Of a stretch of 64,000 nt of DNA, positions 61,309 through 64,000 are shown piece after piece (within the stretch, counting starts at the first letter, position 1; each line of letters opens with the position of its first letter). The stretch comes from Tetragenococcus muriaticus DSM 15685 (lineage in GTDB: Bacteria > Bacillota > Bacilli > Lactobacillales > Enterococcaceae). A model generated the notes under the pieces. The model made no database searches. It was not told where the DNA came from and saw only the letters and a list, made by a program, of their open reading frames with translations. The position numbers and the translations under genes were made by a program. The DNA is taken from the NCBI RefSeq assembly GCF_000423785.1, contig NZ_AUIQ01000002.1, positions 28,971-92,970 of the forward strand, in the 5' to 3' direction.

Positions 61309-62646
61309 CTACCAACCTTGTCCAGATACATCATAATCATTTAATTTCCCTTGTGCCATTTCATTCATTGTCTCTTCGATTAAGTCCAAAGCTTGTTTTA
61401 ATTCTTGATCGGTAATAACTAGCGGTGGTTGAAAACGCAAAACACTTTCTCCAATCGCAATTAAGACCGCTCCTTTTTCAAATAAACGATTACAAATTTT
61501 TAGCGCCGTTTGACTATCCTTTGTTTTGCTTTTTTTATCTGTCACAATGTCAATGCCTATTGATAACCCAAATCCACGAACATCTCCAATAAAAGCATAA
61601 TCATTTTCCCATTTTTGCATACGCTCTTGTGCTATTTCTCCCTTACGTGTACTTTCTTGTAAAAGATTATCTTCTTCAATCATATCTAAAGTGGCTAAAG
61701 AAGCCGCACAACAAACTGGGTTTGCCGCTGTTGTAAATATATGAGCAGGCGCTTCTAAGCTATCCATAATTTCTTTACGGCCAACAATAGCAGAAAGAGG
61801 CATGCCACTAGCTAATGATTTCCCATAAACAACTAAATCAGCTTCAACATTAAAATGTTCTGTAGAGCACCAGGTACCTGTACGCCCCAGCCCTTGTTGC
61901 ACGTCATCAACAGCAAATAAAATACCATGCTCATGACATAGTTCATATAAAGCTTTAAAATACCCAGGGACGGGCTCTAATAACCCTCCATCTCCTTGTA
62001 TCGTCTCAACAACCACACAAGCAATTTCTTCTGAGGGTAAGTAAGTTTCCATCATTTGCTTAAAGGGAGCTAAGTACTCTTCAATTGAATTGGGTTGAGC
62101 CTTTCCATACATTCCTCGATAATTATCCGGAAATGGTATATGTTCAACATTAGGGACGTTTGGTCCCATTTTAGCGCGCATGTTGTTATTAAGTGCTGAC
62201 ATTGAAAGCGCACCATAAGTTGATCCATGGTAAGCATTTTGAAATGTCACAATATTAGATCGTCCGGTATAAGCACGCGCGTATTTCATCACTCCGTCAC
62301 ATGCGTCAGATCCGGATAATCCAAAAGTTGCTTTCTTTTCAAAATCACCTGGTGTAATTTCACACAGTTTTTCTGCTAACTTAATTGCAGGTTCATGATA
62401 CATATAAGCGGGCGTATAATGCAGCATTTTATCTGCTTGGTTTTTAATTGCGTCTGTCACTTTTTTAGGTGAATGTCCTGTATTTGTTGCACTGGCACTA
62501 GACAATAGATCAATGTATTCTTTCCCCTTAATATCAACTAAAGTTGCTTGATCGGCATGATCAATTAATAGGGAATAATAAGAAATCCTCCCAGCTTCAG
62601 CAAAATATTGTTCGTCTTTTTCCATTAGTTCTTCATATGTTGCCAT
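61309..62646 (-). CDS. Class III PLP aminotransferase/epimerase, isoleucine 2-epimerase-like
   Basis: 445 residues, fold type I PLP enzyme. The lysine for PLP is in YGKSLASGMPLSA. Overall wording (RISYYSLLIDHA, DLLSSASATNTGH, HYTPAY, FGLSGSDACDG, GAFTT-like FTTAANPVCCAASLATLD, and a C-terminal SGQGW) follows lactobacillar isoleucine 2-epimerase from memory. The usual DEV before QGLGRTG is DDV here, one acidic swap next to the cofactor. Product would be D-allo-isoleucine or other D-branched amino acids. 4-aminobutyrate aminotransferase is the alternative annotation. Confidence 0.78.
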   Translation of the reverse strand: MATYEELMEKDEQYFAEAGRISYYSLLIDHADQATLVDIKGKEYIDLLSSASATNTGHSPKKVTDAIKNQADKMLHYTPAYMYHEPAIKLAEKLCEITPGDFEKKATFGLSGSDACDGVMKYARAYTGRSNIVTFQNAYHGSTYGALSMSALNNNMRAKMGPNVPNVEHIPFPDNYRGMYGKAQPNSIEEYLAPFKQMMETYLPSEEIACVVVETIQGDGGLLEPVPGYFKALYELCHEHGILFAVDDVQQGLGRTGTWCSTEHFNVEADLVVYGKSLASGMPLSAIVGRKEIMDSLEAPAHIFTTAANPVCCAASLATLDMIEEDNLLQESTRKGEIAQERMQKWENDYAFIGDVRGFGLSIGIDIVTDKKSKTKDSQTALKICNRLFEKGAVLIAIGESVLRFQPPLVITDQELKQALDLIEETMNEMAQGKLNDYDVSGQGW

Positions 62647-62823
62647 AAAGCATACTCCTTACCTCCGACAAATAAACAGAATAGTCACATTTTTCTGAAA
62701 TTTGATTAATTAAAAATTAAATTAACACTATGATGTCACCTTGTCAATTTCTTTTCTGAATTTTTTCAAAATTAATCAGTAAAACTTTATTCTAAATTTT
62801 CTCTAATTTTTTCTGCATAATAA

Positions 62824-62852
62824 ATGACGAACTGGTTGTTTGTTAGTACAAT
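62824..62852 (+). promoter_or_regulatory. Candidate proB promoter
   Basis: ATGACG, 17 bases, TACAAT, 32 bases upstream of the start. The remaining intergenic sequence (62647-62823) is A+T-rich with nothing recognised. Confidence 0.4.
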
Positions 62853-62884
62853 AGGGAGTAATCAAAGAAAAAGTGGAGAAGATT

Positions 62885-63700
62885 ATGCACGAGGAAAATA
62901 AAGAGCCAAAACGTATTGTAGTAAAGGTGGGGACGACTACTTTAATTTATCCTAATGGAAATATTAATTTAGCTAGTATCGATGAATTAGCCCTTGTCTT
63001 GACTGATTTACAAAACCGCGGTAAGGAAGTTATTCTCGTTTCTTCTGGAGCAATCGGCGTAGGTTTGAACCAATTACAGTTAAATCAACGTCCTATTTCG
63101 ATTCCAGAACAACAGGCGGTCGCAGCCGTTGGACAAGCAGAATTGATGGATATTTATAATCAACGTTTTCAAATATATAGTCAGCAAACAGCTCAAGTCC
63201 TTTTAACTAGAGACATCGTGGAGTACCCAGAAAGTCGTAACAACGTAATCAATACCTTAGAAGAATTATTAAATATGGGAATTATTCCTATAATTAACGA
63301 AAATGACACGGTGGCTGTTGACGAATTAGATCATTTAACAAAATTTGGTGATAATGACCAACTGTCTGCTATTGTTAGTGAATTGACACGAGCGGAATTA
63401 CTCATTATGCTTTCAGATATTGACGGATTTTACACAGATAATCCGCTGAAAAACTCGCAAGCCAAACTTTATAAGCGAATTACAAAAATTGATGATAAAT
63501 TAATGGAGCAAGCAGGAGTCAGCAATAATCATTTAGGTACGGGCGGAATGGCAAGTAAACTGAAAGCAGCTAAGCGTGTTTTAGATGCAAAAGGTAGTAT
63601 GATATTAACCAACGGCAAACAACCTAAAGTTATTTTTGATATTTTAAACGGCGCAGAAATTGGAACTTTGTTTAAGCATAGTGGTAAAGAGTCAAGATAA
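62885..63700 (+). CDS. proB: Glutamate 5-kinase
   Basis: First step of proline synthesis, ATP plus glutamate to glutamyl 5-phosphate. 271 residues: the amino-acid-kinase domain only, without the C-terminal PUA domain of longer homologues. VVKVGTTTL, SSGAIGVG, NENDTVAVDE, FGDNDQLSA and GTGGMASKL are typical. Start at the ATG after GTGGAGAAG. proA, which normally follows, is not present: an IS110-type element begins within about 110 bases. Proline is an osmolyte, so proAB integrity matters in a salt-adapted host. Confidence 0.92.
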   Translation: MHEENKEPKRIVVKVGTTTLIYPNGNINLASIDELALVLTDLQNRGKEVILVSSGAIGVGLNQLQLNQRPISIPEQQAVAAVGQAELMDIYNQRFQIYSQQTAQVLLTRDIVEYPESRNNVINTLEELLNMGIIPIINENDTVAVDELDHLTKFGDNDQLSAIVSELTRAELLIMLSDIDGFYTDNPLKNSQAKLYKRITKIDDKLMEQAGVSNNHLGTGGMASKLKAAKRVLDAKGSMILTNGKQPKVIFDILNGAEIGTLFKHSGKESR

Positions 63701-63751
63701 AAAATGAATTTATTGTTACTCTACCACTAAAAAATAGGCGCACTGAACTAG

Positions 63752-63780
63752 GCCTATGCAAATCAAGCGTTTTCATAGGC
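63752..63780. other. Stem-loop at the IS110 end
   Basis: GCCTATG, 15 bases, CATAGGC. It lies between proB and the transposase stop, probably in the right non-coding end of the IS. In the IS1111 subgroup a guide (bridge) RNA is encoded in that end. Confidence 0.4.
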
Positions 63781-63813
63781 TGTTTCCCTAGCAATGCGCA
63801 AATAACTTTTTCG

Positions 63814-64000
63814 TTATTTTTCTATCACGCTCCTAGGTGGCGTATAGAGTTGGTGGTTCCGTAGTAGCGTATCCACCAAGCGCACAAATTTTCTTGCAGT
63901 TAAAACGAGGGCTCTTTTGTGTTGATGTTTCGGTGTTTCTTGATACTTTTTACGATAAAAGGCTTGATATTCGGGCAAATGCCGACTGACAGAATTGGCA
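63814..64000 (-). mobile_element. IS110-family transposase, 3' end (partial)
   Basis: 62 codons open to the window edge on the minus strand, ending in a TAA at 63816-63814. The reading PEYQAFYRKKYQE, KRALVLTARKFVRLVDTLLR resembles the C-terminus of IS116/IS110/IS902 transposases (FYxxxxxxGK, then A-LxxxARKL). Exact IS ends and target site cannot be placed. GC content is higher than in the flanking genes. Confidence 0.72.

Overview
The window is low-GC Firmicutes DNA with an Enterococcaceae gene order: gltX-cysS-mrnC-rlmB-yacP-sigma factor, ctsR-clpC without mcsAB, prpC-prkC, ymfF-ymfH-rodZ-pgsA-cinA-recA-rny, and a trehalose-6-phosphate phosphorylase operon. Exported parts of proteins (PrkC PASTA region, PplA, ApbE, RodZ ectodomain) are very rich in Asp and Glu, which suggests a salt-adapted lactic acid bacterium such as Tetragenococcus. 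That name is an inference; no rRNA is present. I saw no tRNA, rRNA or CRISPR.

Layout. 1-6500: 3' part of birA, then what looks like a degraded flavin-based extracellular electron transfer (EET) locus: menA/dmkA and apbE/fmnB (minus strand), a PplA-like protein without its signal peptide, the C-terminal membrane part of an Ndh2-like NADH dehydrogenase, eetB and dmkB (plus strand). The pplA and ndh2 remnants face away from each other with 8 bases between them, as an internal deletion would leave; eetA is not seen. A perfect parS core lies just after dmkB. 6500-11600: gor, a GNAT acetyltransferase, and clpC-ctsR with a CtsR operator. 11600-20500: gmk-rpoZ-priA-fmt-rsmB-prpC-prkC, reading leftwards. 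20500-23450: a YdbC/PC4-like protein, a frameshifted patatin-like gene and an unrecognised protein.

23450-26600: thiTMED thiamin salvage operon under a TPP riboswitch with a visible Shine-Dalgarno sequestering hairpin. 26700-33650: prs, glmU, ndk, purR, a zinc-type ABC transporter pair (adcCB) with a Zur-like box, and ispE. 33900-40270: trehalose locus (PTS EIIBCA; treP-pgmB-treR) with divergent promoters, cre sites and two TreR-like operators. 40270-48850: rny, recA (LexA box), cinA, pgsA, rodZ and two M16 peptidase-family genes. 49000-59000: mscL, veg, a sigma factor, yacP, rlmB, mrnC, cysS behind a Cys T-box, gltX, yacL, radA, dut. 59100-64000: an aldo/keto reductase, a YkvI-like transporter next to an isoleucine-2-epimerase-like enzyme, proB, and the 3' end of an IS110-family transposase.

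A family of about 85-110 bp intergenic inverted-repeat elements with ends like AAATATCCGAACTATA occurs four times (near 733, 27931, 32649 and 33755). One copy sits between the two arms of an apparent terminator.
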